DNA of 64,000 bases, from contig NZ_CP039432.1 in assembly GCF_005484805.1 (NCBI RefSeq), forward strand, positions 3,906,001 to 3,970,000, given 5' to 3'. The notes beneath the pieces are model-generated. The model was not told the DNA's origin and searched no databases. It saw only the letters and a list, made by a program, of their open reading frames with translations. Below, in pieces: positions 48,794 to 58,661 of the stretch. A program made the position numbers and the translations under genes. Positions within the stretch are counted from its first letter, which is position 1; each line of letters opens with the position of its first letter. The DNA comes from Rhodococcus sp. SGAir0479. Its GTDB lineage: Bacteria > Actinomycetota > Actinomycetes > Mycobacteriales > Mycobacteriaceae.

Positions 48794-49262
48794 GCGACCG
48801 CCTTCCCCGCGACCAACTTCGACCCGTCCCGCACCGCCTCGACGGCGGCCGGGACGGCGCCTCTCACCACTGTTGTACCCGCGCACCCCGACAAATCCGG
48901 GCCGCCTCGCGGGCGACTCGAGAGACACGCTCGCGACGACGTTAGGGGTCGGGGAGCAGTCCACCAAACCCGCCTGTGTACACAGTTGTGGATGAACTGG
49001 GGACGCTGCACCCACACCTTGTTAACCGGTTGGGGAGTACTGGGGATAACCTGGGGACAGACCAATATCACACTGAACAATTTGCAGGTAGAGGGCGGTT
49101 TTCGTTTTCACAACCCTGTGGATTGCGCGCTGCGCGGCGTGTCGGCCAAGTTGACAAGCCGGGCGTGTTGGGTAAACAAACGTCCAACCTCGGTATGGCC
49201 CAGCACACAGAAACGGCACCGGGTGGCGAATCTATCCACAGGACTTCCCCAGGCATGCGAAA
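48794..49262. other. rplI-dnaB intergenic region with DnaA-box-like sites
   Basis: About 470 bp without a gene. It contains four 9-mers close to the DnaA box TTATCCACA: TCATCCACA (complement of 48987-48995), TTATCCCCA (complement of 49041-49049), CAATCCACA (complement of 49117-49125) and CTATCCACA (49232-49240). Repeated CTGGGGA/TGGGGA runs lie between them. It probably carries the dnaB promoter. Confidence 0.5.
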
Positions 49263-49291
49263 GGCCCCGCGGACGCAGTGTCCACGGGGCC
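49263..49291 (-). terminator. Terminator of the rpsF-ssb-rpsR-rplI operon
   Basis: GGCCCCGCGGAC, a 5-nt loop, then GTCCACGGGGCC: 12 pairs with one mismatch, 18 bp after the rplI stop. On the transcript strand it is followed by TTTCGC. Confidence 0.8.
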
Positions 49292-49309
49292 CTCCATAGA
49301 ACGGGTCGA

Positions 49310-49765
49310 CTACGCGGCGACGACGTTCAGGTTGAACTTGGCGGCAACCTCGGGGTGCAGGTTGACCACGATCTGGTGCTTGCCGGTGCTCTTGATGTGA
49401 GCCTTCGGCAGCTCCAGGCTGCGCTTGTCGACGACCGGGCCGCCGGCAGCCTTGAGGGCGCCTGCGACGTCGGCCGCGGTGACGGAGCCGAACAGCTTGC
49501 CCGAGTCACCGGCGGTCTTCACCGACAGCGACACGTCCTCGAGGCCCTCGATGGCAGCCTTGAGCTCCTTGGCGTGATCGAGACCACGGACCGCGCGCGC
49601 GTCCTGGGCGCGACGGATACCCTCGACCTGCTTCTGGGCACCGCGGGTGGCGACGATGGCCAGACCGCGGGGGAGCAGGAAGTTACGGCCGTAGCCGTCC
49701 TTGACCTCAACGGTGTCGCCAGGCGCACCGAGGTTGTCCACGTCAGCGGTGAGAATCAGCTTCAT
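49310..49765 (-). CDS. rplI: 50S ribosomal protein L9
   Basis: 151 residues starting [19 protein letters not shown], with the L9 N-domain signature [16 protein letters not shown]. The connecting helix and the C-terminal rRNA-binding domain follow. GGGAGGGA precedes the ATG. It is the last gene of the rpsF-ssb-rpsR-rplI operon, 16 bp after rpsR. Confidence 0.97.
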   Translation of the reverse strand: MKLILTADVDNLGAPGDTVEVKDGYGRNFLLPRGLAIVATRGAQKQVEGIRRAQDARAVRGLDHAKELKAAIEGLEDVSLSVKTAGDSGKLFGSVTAADVAGALKAAGGPVVDKRSLELPKAHIKSTGKHQIVVNLHPEVAAKFNLNVVAA

Positions 49766-49781
49766 GTCGTCCCTCCCTTTC

Positions 49782-50024
49782 CTAGCGGGCCGTCGAGACG
49801 TAAGGCAGCAGGGCCACCTCACGCGAGTTCTTGACGGCAACCGCGATGTCCCGCTGGTGCTGGACGCAGTTGCCGGTGACACGGCGAGCGCGGATCTTGC
49901 CGCGATCGCTGACGTACTTACGCAGCAGCGTCGTGTCCTTGTAGTCGATCTGCGTGTTCTTTTCCTTGCAGAACGTGCAGACCTTCTTCTTCATAACCTT
50001 GTCGCGCAGCGGCGGCTTCGGCAT
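49782..50024 (-). CDS. rpsR: 30S ribosomal protein S18 (zinc-binding form)
   Basis: 80 residues. CTFC at 16-19 and C53-x2-H56 form a complete zinc-ribbon set, so this is the C+ (zinc-containing) S18 paralogue. A zinc-free copy is expected elsewhere under Zur control, as in mycobacteria. It sits between ssb and rplI. Confidence 0.96.
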   Translation of the reverse strand: MPKPPLRDKVMKKKVCTFCKEKNTQIDYKDTTLLRKYVSDRGKIRARRVTGNCVQHQRDIAVAVKNSREVALLPYVSTAR

Positions 50025-50064
50025 GTCTATCTCCGTTTTCTGGATGCTGTCGATCGGTTACGGA

Positions 50065-50592
50065 TCAGAACGGCGGTTCGTCGTCCGAGCCCTGGGAGCC
50101 TCCGAAGGAGCCCGCCTGCGGCGCGCTACCCCACGGATCGTCTCCGCCTTGGCTGAAGTTGTTGGACGCCGGGCGTCCGCCGCCGGATCCGCCGGAGGAG
50201 CCACCGAAGCCGCCTCCGCCACCACCACGGTTGGCCTTGTTGACCTTGGCCGTGGCGTAACGGAGCGAGGGGCCGATCTCGTCGACCTCGAGCTCGACGA
50301 CAGTGCGCTTCTCACCTTCGCGAGTTTCGTAGGAGCGCTGCTTGAGCCGGCCGCTCACGATCACTCGCGAGCCGCGGGTCAAGCTCTCCGCCACGTTCTC
50401 CGCCGCCTCGCGCCAGATGTTGCAGCGCAAGAACAGCGCCTCGCCGTCTTTCCATTCGTTGGTCTGACGGTCGAAGGTGCGGGGGGTGGACGCGACCGTG
50501 AAGTTCGCGACCGCTGCACCCGCGGGGGTGAAACGAAGCTCGGGGTCAGCCGTCAGGTTTCCGATGACGGTGATGACGGTGTCGCCTGCCAT
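50065..50592 (-). CDS. ssb: Single-stranded DNA-binding protein
   Basis: 175 residues. The OB-fold begins [20 protein letters not shown] Gly/Ser/Asn-rich linker and the acidic interaction tip DDEPPF follow. AGGAGGAA lies upstream of the ATG at 50592. It is the main replication SSB, encoded between rpsF and rpsR in the conserved order. Confidence 0.97.
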   Translation of the reverse strand: MAGDTVITVIGNLTADPELRFTPAGAAVANFTVASTPRTFDRQTNEWKDGEALFLRCNIWREAAENVAESLTRGSRVIVSGRLKQRSYETREGEKRTVVELEVDEIGPSLRYATAKVNKANRGGGGGGFGGSSGGSGGGRPASNNFSQGGDDPWGSAPQAGSFGGSQGSDDEPPF

Positions 50593-50693
50593 GTGGTTCC
50601 TCCTGCTGTGTGTGGAGTTCCTGTTGTTCGAGAGCCTAGGTGCCGGCTCGGACAAGTAGCCGTCCGAGCACCTCGGCCCGAATCACACGGAAA

Positions 50694-50981
50694 TCACTTG
50701 CCGTGGCGCAGGACCTTGGTACGAAGCACCGACTCGTTCAGCCCCAGCTGACGGTCGAGCTCGTTGACGGTGGCCGGCTCGGCCGTAAGGTCGATGACCG
50801 CGTAGATGCCTTCGGCGTTCTTGGCGATCTCGTACGCGAGACGACGCTTACCCCACACGTCGACCTTGTCGACACTGCCGCCATCCTTACGGACGACGTT
50901 GAGGAACGTATCCAGCGACGGGGCGACAGTGCGCTCGTCCAGGCTGGGGTCGAGAATGACCATCAGTTCGTAATGACGCAT
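50694..50981 (-). CDS. rpsF: 30S ribosomal protein S6
   Basis: 95 residues beginning [19 protein letters not shown]. The S6 fold signature [10 protein letters not shown] and the [21 protein letters not shown] region follow. GGAGGTGATGAGG precedes the ATG. First gene of the operon. Its promoter lies in the 185-bp gap shared with the divergent GT87 gene. Confidence 0.97.
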   Translation of the reverse strand: MRHYELMVILDPSLDERTVAPSLDTFLNVVRKDGGSVDKVDVWGKRRLAYEIAKNAEGIYAVIDLTAEPATVNELDRQLGLNESVLRTKVLRHGK

Positions 50982-51166
50982 AAGACCTCATCACCTCCTA
51001 TGGACTGTGAAACGGCCACGGACTGTCCGTGGCAGGAGGGTCGTTGCGTCAGCAACCTTTGCAGGGTACACGAGGCCCCTGTGACCTGCGAAATTGGCCT
51101 TCCGCCCGCCGCACGCCGGAACTCGGCCACCCCACACGACCCGCCGATCGCCCTACGCTGGACGGC

Positions 51167-52561
51167 ATGCGGACGGAGGCGAGAGTCCGGGCCGGAACCA
51201 TGGCCGCGGTCGTCACGGCCTGCCTGTTCGCCCTCGTCGTTGCCTACCTCGGCAAGGCCCGCTGCGCGGGCCCGCCCTTCGCCCCCGACGGCCGCAGCCT
51301 GATTTTCGACCGGATCAAGGACAGCGACGTCTGCTACTCCGACATCCAGCTGCTCTGGCTGGGCCGCGGCCTCGACCTGCACCTCCCGCCGTATTCGGGC
51401 GGTATCACCCCGGCCGGGCTGCTGGTGCCCGGCACCGTCGAGTACCCGGTGCTGAGCGGGTCGTTGATGTGGCTCGGTGCGCTGGGTGCTCACACCGACG
51501 CCACGTTCCTGCTCCACTCGGCGCTGCTGCTGGCGCCGTTCGGTCTGCTCACCGCGTGGCTGCTCGGCCGGCTCGCGGGGCGGGCCGCGCTGCTGTGGGC
51601 CGCGTCCCCGCCGCTGCTGCTGTACGCGTTCCACAATTGGGAACTGCCCGTCGTCGCGGTGGCGGTGGCCGCGATCGCCGTCGTGACGTCCCGGCGATGG
51701 TCGGTGCGCACCCGGGGGGTGCTCGCGGCCGTGCTGCTGGGCATCGGTTTCTGCCTCAAGCTCTATCCGGGCCTGTTCGTGTTGCCGCTGGCGCTGTTCG
51801 TCCTGACCGCCGGGGGAGTCCGGGACCGCCGCGACGTCCGGGGCGCGCTCGCCGTGCTGGGGTCCGCCGCGGCGACGGTCGTCGCGATCAACGTGCCGTT
51901 CGCGGTGGCCGATGCCGCCGGTTGGCGCGCGTCGTTCACGTTCCAGCAACAGCGGCAGGCGGACATCACCAGCAACAGCATCTGGTACTGGGGTCTGCGC
52001 CCGCTGATGGGCGGCGGCATCCGCGGCTCGGACGCGTACCACCAAGTGGTGGGTGTCGTCTCGCCGATGCTGCTGTGCGCGGCCCTCGGGCTGGCCCTGT
52101 GGTGGGGATGGAAGGAATTCGAACGCCGCGACGTCTACCCGTGGATCGGCGTCAGCGGCGCGATGCTGTGCGCATTCATGTTGCTGCACAAGGTTCATTC
52201 ACCGCAGTACACGCTGTGGCTGCTGCCGTTCCTGGTGCTGCAGCGCGTGCCGTGGGGTCTCGTCGGCGCGTATCTGGCCGCCGATCTCGCCGTGGGGATC
52301 GGGATCTTCCGATGGTTCGACGCGCTCACCCGATCCGGTGACACCACCACCGAACTCGTCGTCCGGCTCGGTGTGTGGAGCCAGGCGGCGCTGCTGCTGG
52401 TGTTCTTCTGCCTGCTGGTGCGGGCGCCGCTGCGACGAGCTCCGGCACCGCCGCTCCCGCCGAAGGTAACTGTGCCCGGCCGGGCGAGCGACGCCCACAC
52501 GCGCGACCTCTATGCTGCGGCCGGAACCGTCCGCCGGCCCGAACCAGGACCCCTCGAATGA
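51167..52561 (+). CDS. GT87/DUF2029 membrane glycosyltransferase-like protein
   Basis: 464 residues with about ten hydrophobic segments. The family signature region is VCYSDIQLLWLGRGLDLHLPPYSGG, then EYPVLSGSLMWLGAL. This is the polyprenol-phosphate-mannose-dependent alpha-mannosyltransferase type (GT87) found in envelope glycan synthesis of mycolate actinobacteria. The first extracellular loop carries the acidic residues expected of GT-C enzymes. The ATG at 51167 begins a signal-anchor-like segment. Its stop overlaps the start of the DUF2752 gene by 4 bp. It is a paralogue of the gene at 52978-54591. Confidence 0.83.
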   Translation: MRTEARVRAGTMAAVVTACLFALVVAYLGKARCAGPPFAPDGRSLIFDRIKDSDVCYSDIQLLWLGRGLDLHLPPYSGGITPAGLLVPGTVEYPVLSGSLMWLGALGAHTDATFLLHSALLLAPFGLLTAWLLGRLAGRAALLWAASPPLLLYAFHNWELPVVAVAVAAIAVVTSRRWSVRTRGVLAAVLLGIGFCLKLYPGLFVLPLALFVLTAGGVRDRRDVRGALAVLGSAAATVVAINVPFAVADAAGWRASFTFQQQRQADITSNSIWYWGLRPLMGGGIRGSDAYHQVVGVVSPMLLCAALGLALWWGWKEFERRDVYPWIGVSGAMLCAFMLLHKVHSPQYTLWLLPFLVLQRVPWGLVGAYLAADLAVGIGIFRWFDALTRSGDTTTELVVRLGVWSQAALLLVFFCLLVRAPLRRAPAPPLPPKVTVPGRASDAHTRDLYAAAGTVRRPEPGPLE

Positions 52562-52989
52562 CCACACTCCCGCCGCCGCACGGCACTGCACGACGTCTCG
52601 CCGCCCCGATCGCGGTGCTGGCCGCGGCGGCCGCGACGTGCGGATTTGTCGCCTGGGCCGACCCGACGACCCCCGGCGGCGTGCTTCCGGCCTGCCCCAC
52701 GAAGGCGCTGCTGGGCATCGACTGCCCGGGGTGCGGCGGCACCCGCATGCTGTATGCGCTCGTCCACCTCGACATCCCGAATGCGTTGCGTTACAACGCA
52801 GTCGGGGTAGCGGCACTGGTGGTGGCCGTCGCGGCGTACGGGGTGTGGGCGTGGGGACGTCTGCGCGCACGCCCGGTCCGGACGGGTCGGCGGCCGCGCT
52901 GGGCACCTCCGGCCGTGCTCGTCGTGCTGGCCGTGTGGTTCGTGGTCCGCAACATCCCGGTGGAGCCGTTCACGGCGTTACGGATCTGA
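52558..52989 (+). CDS. DUF2752 membrane protein
   Basis: 143 residues, three hydrophobic segments, with the invariant DUF2752 motif CPGCGGTRMLYALVHLD after the first. Its function is unknown. The CxxCGGTR motif suggests metal or thiol chemistry at the membrane face. The ATGA overlap with the GT87 gene implies coupled translation. Its last 12 bp overlap the end of the convergent GT87 paralogue. Confidence 0.83.
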   Translation: MTTLPPPHGTARRLAAPIAVLAAAAATCGFVAWADPTTPGGVLPACPTKALLGIDCPGCGGTRMLYALVHLDIPNALRYNAVGVAALVVAVAAYGVWAWGRLRARPVRTGRRPRWAPPAVLVVLAVWFVVRNIPVEPFTALRI

Positions 52990-54591
52990 CACGCTGCCCG
53001 CGGTCCGGGACACCGGCTCCGGCACCCGCGGACGCAACGACGCCGGCAACCACCGCGGTGGGGCGTCCTCGGCCTGGTCGAGGACGCCGCCGACGGGGTC
53101 GTCGATGAAGCCGAACCGCACCAGGTCCTCCGACGGCCGGTAGATCTGCCGCAGCACCAGCACGCAGAGCGCGACGACGGCGACGTCCCGCAGCACGACG
53201 GCGCCGGTGAACCACTGTTCGGGCAGTCCCTTGTTCGCGACCCCCAGGTAGTACATCATCCTCGGCACCCACACCAGCGCGTCGATCGTCATCCACGCCA
53301 ACAGGATCCGGCGGTGGGGGAGGGCCAGCACGGCGAGCGGCACCAGCCACAGCGAGTACTGCGGGCTCCACACCTTGTTGGTGAGCAGGAACCCCGCGAC
53401 CAGCAGGAAGCACAGTTGCGCCACCCGCGGACGGCGCTGCGCGGTCAGGGCGACGTACGCGATTCCGGCGCACACGGCGACGAAGGCGAGCAGCGACACG
53501 GCGTTGAGCACGCTCGGGGACTCGCCGGGCGCGAGCGGGCCGTCGAATCCCGTCCAGCCGGTGAACGACGAGATCACGTTGTAGACCGAGTCGGGGTCGG
53601 CACCCCGCTCGGAGTTGAGCCGGAAGAACTCCGCCCAGCCACGCGGGAACAGCAGCGCGATGGGCAGATTCACCACCGCCCACGCCGCCGCGGCAGCTCC
53701 CGCCGTGCGCCAGAAGTCCCGCATCCGGCCCGCCCGCAGGCACAGCACCAGCAGGGGACCGAGCAGCATCAGCGGGTACAGCTTCGCGGCCCCGCCGAGC
53801 CCCAGCAGCACCCCGGCCAGCACGGGACGTCTACGCGCCCACGCCAGCAGTCCGCCGGACGCGAAGGCGGTCGCGAGCAGATCGAAGTTGGTGAAGGCGT
53901 GCACGATCACCAGCGGTGAGCACGCGACGAGGGCGGCGTCCCACACCCGCCGGCCGGCCAGCAGCGCACTGGCCCACACCGTCACCAGCCACGCCACCGC
54001 CAACCCGAGCGCGACGACGTTGAAGTAGATCACCACCTGCAGACCGCCGGGCAGCCACGGCGTTCCGTGCCAGGCCTTCGCGACGATCATCGAGCCGTAC
54101 TGGTACAGCCCGGACAGCACCGGGTACTCCATGTACCGGCGCTGGAGCGACCCGTCCGCCAGCGGCTCCTCCCACCACTTCTTGTACGGGAAGGCGCCCT
54201 CGTCGAGGTGTTCGGCGCCGTACAGCGGGACGGTGTCCGAATAGCACATCGCCACGTACTGGCGGTTGCCGCTCCAGTCCAGTCCCAGCGCGCCGTCGGC
54301 GCCCACGGGCCCCTGCTGGATGCAGCCCGCCTTGGTGAACCAGCCCAGGGACAGGAACACGATCGCCAGCAACAGGATCACCCGCACGGGGGTGAAGAAA
54401 CGGGTGCGGCCGATCAGCGCGTGGCGGCCGACGGGCCCGCCGATCGTCGCCGACAACCGGGACGTGAGCGGATCGGTGTGACCGGGCACGTCCCGCCAGT
54501 CCGCAGAACGCCGATCGGCGGCGAGTGGTGCCGGGGACACCAACTCGCCGCCGTCTCGGGTTTCCGTACCACCCGTTGTGCTTTCCGCCAC
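52978..54591 (-). CDS. GT87/DUF2029 membrane glycosyltransferase-like protein (Rv0051-type)
   Basis: 537 residues. A cytoplasmic N-terminal tail of about 65 residues precedes multiple transmembrane segments, with CYSDTVPLYGAEHLDEGAFPYKKWWEE and RYMEYPVLSGLYQYGSM as family landmarks. Its position directly after ponA (22 bp) matches Rv0051 next to ponA1 in M. tuberculosis. Inferred to transfer mannose from a polyprenyl carrier onto an envelope glycan, coordinated with peptidoglycan synthesis. Specific acceptor unknown. Confidence 0.85.
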   Translation of the reverse strand: MAESTTGGTETRDGGELVSPAPLAADRRSADWRDVPGHTDPLTSRLSATIGGPVGRHALIGRTRFFTPVRVILLLAIVFLSLGWFTKAGCIQQGPVGADGALGLDWSGNRQYVAMCYSDTVPLYGAEHLDEGAFPYKKWWEEPLADGSLQRRYMEYPVLSGLYQYGSMIVAKAWHGTPWLPGGLQVVIYFNVVALGLAVAWLVTVWASALLAGRRVWDAALVACSPLVIVHAFTNFDLLATAFASGGLLAWARRRPVLAGVLLGLGGAAKLYPLMLLGPLLVLCLRAGRMRDFWRTAGAAAAAWAVVNLPIALLFPRGWAEFFRLNSERGADPDSVYNVISSFTGWTGFDGPLAPGESPSVLNAVSLLAFVAVCAGIAYVALTAQRRPRVAQLCFLLVAGFLLTNKVWSPQYSLWLVPLAVLALPHRRILLAWMTIDALVWVPRMMYYLGVANKGLPEQWFTGAVVLRDVAVVALCVLVLRQIYRPSEDLVRFGFIDDPVGGVLDQAEDAPPRWLPASLRPRVPEPVSRTAGSVSDP

Positions 54592-54613
54592 TCCGCGAGG
54601 CTACCGGGAGCGG

Positions 54614-57154
54614 TCAGCCGGCGGGCTGCGGGACGGGTCGTTGCTGTCCGCGCGGCACCGCCCCGCCGCCGGCGGCGGGATCCTGTTCCTGCTCCTCCGG
54701 CGTCGACTCACTCGGCGCCTCGGTCCGGGTCGGCTCGGTGGTCCGGCCGGGCGCCAGACCCGGAATCGGGATCGTCACGCCCGGCAGGATCTCGACGTTG
54801 CTCGTGGTGATCTCGAGCGGCGGCTGCGTGGTGGTCGTCGGCGCGGTGGTCGACGGCGCGGCCGTGGTCGTCTTCGGAGCCGCGGGCGCCGAGTACGACG
54901 GCACCCCGGCGACACCGCCGATCGGGTCCGGCGTCGGGAACTTCTCGACGTCGGTGCCGTCGAGCGCGCCGTCCATCGTGGCCTTCCAGATGTCCGACGG
55001 CAGACCCGATCCGTAGATCATGCCGCCCCAGCTGTTCTCCAGCGGCAGACCCTGCTCGGTGCCCACCCACACGGCCGTCGACAGCGACGGCGTGTAACCG
55101 ACCATCCACGCGTCCTTGTTGGCGCCGGTGTCACCGAGCTGCGCGGTGCCGGTCTTGGACGCCGACGGGCGCCCGCCCGCCAGGCCGTGGCCCCGCGAGT
55201 ACGAGGCGATCGGGATCATCGCGGCGGTGGTGTTGTCGGCGACCGCCGGGTCGAGGCGATCCTCCCCGGAGGGCGTGCCGCGGTCGAGCAGCACGGTGCC
55301 GTCGGAGGTGACGACCTTCTGCACGAAGTACGGCTCGTGGTAGACGCCCGATGCCGCGAGCGTGGCGTACGCCGAGGCCATGTCGAGCGGCCGCGACTGG
55401 TACTGGCCCAGCACGATGCCGTTGTTGGGTCCGTTGCCGTCCGGCTCGGTGAGCGACTTGCCCACGCCCGGGATCTCCTCGGGGATACCGGCCTTGTGTG
55501 CGATGTCGGCGATGGCCTGCGGACCGTTGTCCATCTGCAGCATCATCCGGTAGAAGCTGGTGTTCAGCGAGCGCTTGAGGGCCTCCGCGATGGTGCACGT
55601 GCCGCAGGATTCGCCCTCGACGTTGCCGATGGAGATGCCGTTGACGGTCAGCGGGGAGCTGTCGTACATCTGCGACAGCGGGATGCCCTGGTCCAGCGCG
55701 GCGGCGAGACCGAACACCTTGAACGACGAGCCGGTCTGGAGACCGGCCTGCGCGAAGTCGTAGCCGGCACCGTCGGCGCCTCCGTAGTACGCGCGGACCG
55801 CACCGGACTTCGGATCCACCGACACGACGGCGGTCCGCAGGTCGGGCGACTCGCCCTCCATGTAGGTGTCGACGGCATCGATGGCCGACTTCTGTGCCTG
55901 CGGGTCGATCGTCGTGGTGATCTGCAGGCCCTCGGTGTTGAGGTCCTGCTCGCTGATGCCCGACGCCGACAGCTCCTGCAGCACCTGCTGCTTGATCAGC
56001 CCCTCGGGGCCGCTGCCGCCGCTGCCGTTGTCCACCTCGGCCGACGGGATGGCCTGCGGGAACTGGGCGGCGGCGCGATCCGCGGCGCTGAGAGTGCCGC
56101 TGTCGACCATGCCGTCGAGGACGTAGTTCCAGCGCGACTGGGCGCCGGTCGGATTGAACTCCGGATCGAGCCCGGACGGCTGCTGGATGATCGCGGCCAG
56201 CATGGCGCCCTCGGCGACCGACAGCTCCTCGACCGGCTTACCGAAGTACGCCTGGGACGCGGCCGCGATTCCGTAGGCGCCGCGACCGAAGTAGATCGTG
56301 TTGAGGTACGCGGCCAGGATCTCGTCCTTGGACCACTGCTTGGCCATCTTCGACGAGATGACCAGCTCCTTCATCTTGCGCGTGAGCGAGCGCTCGGACC
56401 CGACGAGCGCGTTCTTCACGTACTGCTGCGTGATGGTGGAACCACCGCCGGCGCTGTCGCGGCCGAGCACGTTGTCCCGCGCCGCGCGCGCGAAGCCGGT
56501 CACCGAGAAGCCCGGGTTGGAGTAGAAGTCCCGGTCCTCGGCCGCGAGCACCGCGTTCCGGACGTGGACGGGAATCTGGTCGATGGTGACCTCGGTGCGG
56601 TTGCCCTCCGGGGGCACGATGCGCGCGATCTCGGTCGACCCGTCCGAAGCGAGGACCGTCGCGACCTGATTGGTCTTCATGTCGCCGGGCCGCGGAACGT
56701 CCGCGAAGACATACGCGACCATGAACGCCAGAATCGGCACGACCAGACCCACCGCAACCACCGCGTACGCCGTGCGGCGCGCGATCTTCCACCGGTTGGA
56801 GGACGTCTTCTTCGGCGGCTTCGGCGGCTCGCCACCCGAACCGCCACCGGACTTGCGAGCGGTGGGCGGCGGGCCCACCGGCGGACGGCCGCCGGGGCCA
56901 CGGCCCCCACCCTGCGCCGGACGCGGGCCCCCCTGCGCGGGACGGCCACCCTGCGGCGGACGCCCACCCTGACCCTGCCGCGGGCCGGGACGGCCGGCGG
57001 GCGGCGGACCCGGGTTGCGGCGCGGAGCCGGGCCGCCCGGTCCGCTCACAGGACGGCCGGGCTGCTGCCCGGCCGGTCGTCCACTGTGTTGTGGCCCGTT
57101 GGGGCGGCGCGGTCCGGAAGGCCGGCCACCCTGCGGGTTCTTGGGGGAACTCAC
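54614..57154 (-). CDS. ponA: Class A penicillin-binding protein (PonA1-like)
   Basis: 846 residues. A Pro/Gly/Arg-rich cytoplasmic tail (1-120) precedes one membrane helix (about 126-150). The GT51 glycosyltransferase domain has catalytic EDRDFYSNPG from Glu206 and GGGSTITQQ at 237-244. The transpeptidase domain has SSFK at 476-479, SLN at 529-531 and KTGT at 667-670. The tail is Thr/Pro-rich and extracellular. It polymerises and cross-links peptidoglycan. GTG start with TGGAGA upstream. It follows the DUF5318 gene by 75 bp and precedes a GT87 gene, the conserved actinobacterial order. Confidence 0.95.
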   Translation of the reverse strand: MSSPKNPQGGRPSGPRRPNGPQHSGRPAGQQPGRPVSGPGGPAPRRNPGPPPAGRPGPRQGQGGRPPQGGRPAQGGPRPAQGGGRGPGGRPPVGPPPTARKSGGGSGGEPPKPPKKTSSNRWKIARRTAYAVVAVGLVVPILAFMVAYVFADVPRPGDMKTNQVATVLASDGSTEIARIVPPEGNRTEVTIDQIPVHVRNAVLAAEDRDFYSNPGFSVTGFARAARDNVLGRDSAGGGSTITQQYVKNALVGSERSLTRKMKELVISSKMAKQWSKDEILAAYLNTIYFGRGAYGIAAASQAYFGKPVEELSVAEGAMLAAIIQQPSGLDPEFNPTGAQSRWNYVLDGMVDSGTLSAADRAAAQFPQAIPSAEVDNGSGGSGPEGLIKQQVLQELSASGISEQDLNTEGLQITTTIDPQAQKSAIDAVDTYMEGESPDLRTAVVSVDPKSGAVRAYYGGADGAGYDFAQAGLQTGSSFKVFGLAAALDQGIPLSQMYDSSPLTVNGISIGNVEGESCGTCTIAEALKRSLNTSFYRMMLQMDNGPQAIADIAHKAGIPEEIPGVGKSLTEPDGNGPNNGIVLGQYQSRPLDMASAYATLAASGVYHEPYFVQKVVTSDGTVLLDRGTPSGEDRLDPAVADNTTAAMIPIASYSRGHGLAGGRPSASKTGTAQLGDTGANKDAWMVGYTPSLSTAVWVGTEQGLPLENSWGGMIYGSGLPSDIWKATMDGALDGTDVEKFPTPDPIGGVAGVPSYSAPAAPKTTTAAPSTTAPTTTTQPPLEITTSNVEILPGVTIPIPGLAPGRTTEPTRTEAPSESTPEEQEQDPAAGGGAVPRGQQRPVPQPAG

Positions 57155-57229
57155 GTACGAATCTCCAGTAGTCCGGTGACTGTGGGCAGTCCTCGATTGC
57201 GTCGGGCGGTGGGCACAGCTGTCGGCTTC

Positions 57230-57655
57230 CTACTCACTGGCGGTACGCCGGCGGGGCGAGCGGGACGAGGAGGACCTCGGCCGCTTCGGCGCCGGGACCG
57301 CACCGAGAACGTAGGACTGGACCAGATGGTTCCAGCTGCATGTGCGGCACACCTCGACCACGTGCACCGAGAATTCCTCCTCGGTGGCGGCCAACCGAAC
57401 CAGCTCCTCGGGTGTCCGGGCCGAACCCGACACGGGGCCCAGCTTGTCGCCGAACACCCAGGACACGAGGGTCAGTTCTTCCTTGCGGCAGATCGGGCAC
57501 TTGACCGAACTGCCACGGCCGTGGAACTTGGCCGCGCGCAGGAGGTAAGGGCTCGCGTCGCAGACTTCACTGACGCCGGTCCGCCCCGAGTAGACCTCGG
57601 CGAGCAGAGACCGGCGCTGCAGCGCGTAGTCCACGACCTGCCGCTGTATCCGCAC
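57230..57655 (-). CDS. DUF5318 zinc-ribbon protein (Rv0049-type)
   Basis: 141 residues beginning RIQRQVVDYALQRRSLLAEVYSG. CPICRKEE and CRTCSWNH form a four-cysteine zinc site, and a basic C-terminal tail follows. Conserved directly upstream of ponA in mycolate actinobacteria, so probably linked to cell-wall growth, but the function is unknown. The GTG at 57655 gives the family N-terminus. The longer open frame upstream overlaps divergent genes and is rejected. Confidence 0.83.
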   Translation of the reverse strand: MRIQRQVVDYALQRRSLLAEVYSGRTGVSEVCDASPYLLRAAKFHGRGSSVKCPICRKEELTLVSWVFGDKLGPVSGSARTPEELVRLAATEEEFSVHVVEVCRTCSWNHLVQSYVLGAVPAPKRPRSSSSRSPRRRTASE

Positions 57656-57799
57656 GGAGACCAGAGTACGTGCGCCCGCCGACCACAGGGTGGAGCGGGA
57701 GTAGCCGCACGTGGGGACCGACACAAGGCCTTGACATGCCTCCCGCGCGGTGCCGAGCAGGATGCGCCCCGCACCGGAAGGTTTCCTAGGATCACTCGG

Positions 57800-58660
57800 G
57801 TGCCTCCCCAGCCGAACGCCACCACCCGCGCACGGGACATCGACCGTGCCCAGACGTGCGGCCTGCTCGACGCCGGATACAGCGAGGGGCAGCTCGACCC
57901 CACCGAATACCAGACCCGCACCTCCGCCGCCATGAAGGCCAAGACGCTGGGCGAACTGCGCGGCCTCGTCGCGGACCTGCAGATTCCCGATCACCTTCTG
58001 GAAGCCATCCGCCCGCCGGCCCAGTCCGCAGGCCACCGTCCGGCGCTGCGTCGCCTCGCCGCGGTCGCTGCCGCGGCGCTCGTGGTCGTCGGCGGCATCG
58101 TCTACGTCACCACCCGCGGGGACGACGGGGGATCCGAGGGGGGCGATGTCGTCGCGGTGCCGCAGGCACCGGTGCCGCTGCCGATTACGTCGGGGGAACC
58201 GGCCGCGATCACGGTCACGCCGCTCGACACCCTCACAGCCGACGGCATCGCGGAGTTCCTGCGGCAATTCGAAGTCAAGTTCGGCGACCGAAGCGTCGAC
58301 GAGCTCAACCTCTATCGGCACTTCGCCGATTTCGCCCGAGGACTGCCGGACCAGCCGCACCTCGCCCAGAAGTGGCGATACCAAGGCGGATTCAAGCCGT
58401 CGGGATCGCCGTCCAATCGTGCCTCCGATACAACGCCGCTCGACCTCGCCGACCTCGATGTCGGCGAGTTGCTCGGTCGGGCGCCCGCGCTACTGAACGT
58501 CCCGGCGGGCTCCGTCGACCACATTGTGGTGCGACCTGAGCCGATCACCGCCGTTCCCCAGGTCCTGGTCTACGTGGAGGACAGCGCCAAACGCTCCGGG
58601 CACCTGTACGCGACGCTCGGCGGTGAGGTCACCGAGGCCGTTCCGTTCGAGGGGGCCTGA
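57800..58660 (+). CDS. DUF1707 membrane protein, copy 1
   Basis: 286 residues. A cytoplasmic DUF1707 domain (RDIDRAQTCGLLDAGYSEGQLDPTEYQTRTSAAMKAKTLGELRGLVADLQ) precedes one transmembrane helix at about 92-110 and an extracytoplasmic domain of about 170 residues. DUF1707 domains resemble a SHOCT-like helix pair of unknown binding. The GTG at 57800 is used because it immediately precedes the domain. A tandem paralogue starts 1 bp after its stop. The genomic position matches Rv0048c. Confidence 0.8.
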   Translation: MPPQPNATTRARDIDRAQTCGLLDAGYSEGQLDPTEYQTRTSAAMKAKTLGELRGLVADLQIPDHLLEAIRPPAQSAGHRPALRRLAAVAAAALVVVGGIVYVTTRGDDGGSEGGDVVAVPQAPVPLPITSGEPAAITVTPLDTLTADGIAEFLRQFEVKFGDRSVDELNLYRHFADFARGLPDQPHLAQKWRYQGGFKPSGSPSNRASDTTPLDLADLDVGELLGRAPALLNVPAGSVDHIVVRPEPITAVPQVLVYVEDSAKRSGHLYATLGGEVTEAVPFEGA

Positions 58661-58661
58661 G

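Noticed and set aside
48794-49310. Chromosomal origin of replication
   Set aside because: DnaA-like boxes are few and imperfect, there is no AT-rich unwinding region, and dnaA/dnaN/rpmH are absent.
54578-57799. A long plus-strand open frame antisense to ponA, joined to the DUF1707 gene
   Set aside because: Ponderously Arg-rich antisense of a clear penicillin-binding protein. Only the part from the GTG at 57800 has a domain.
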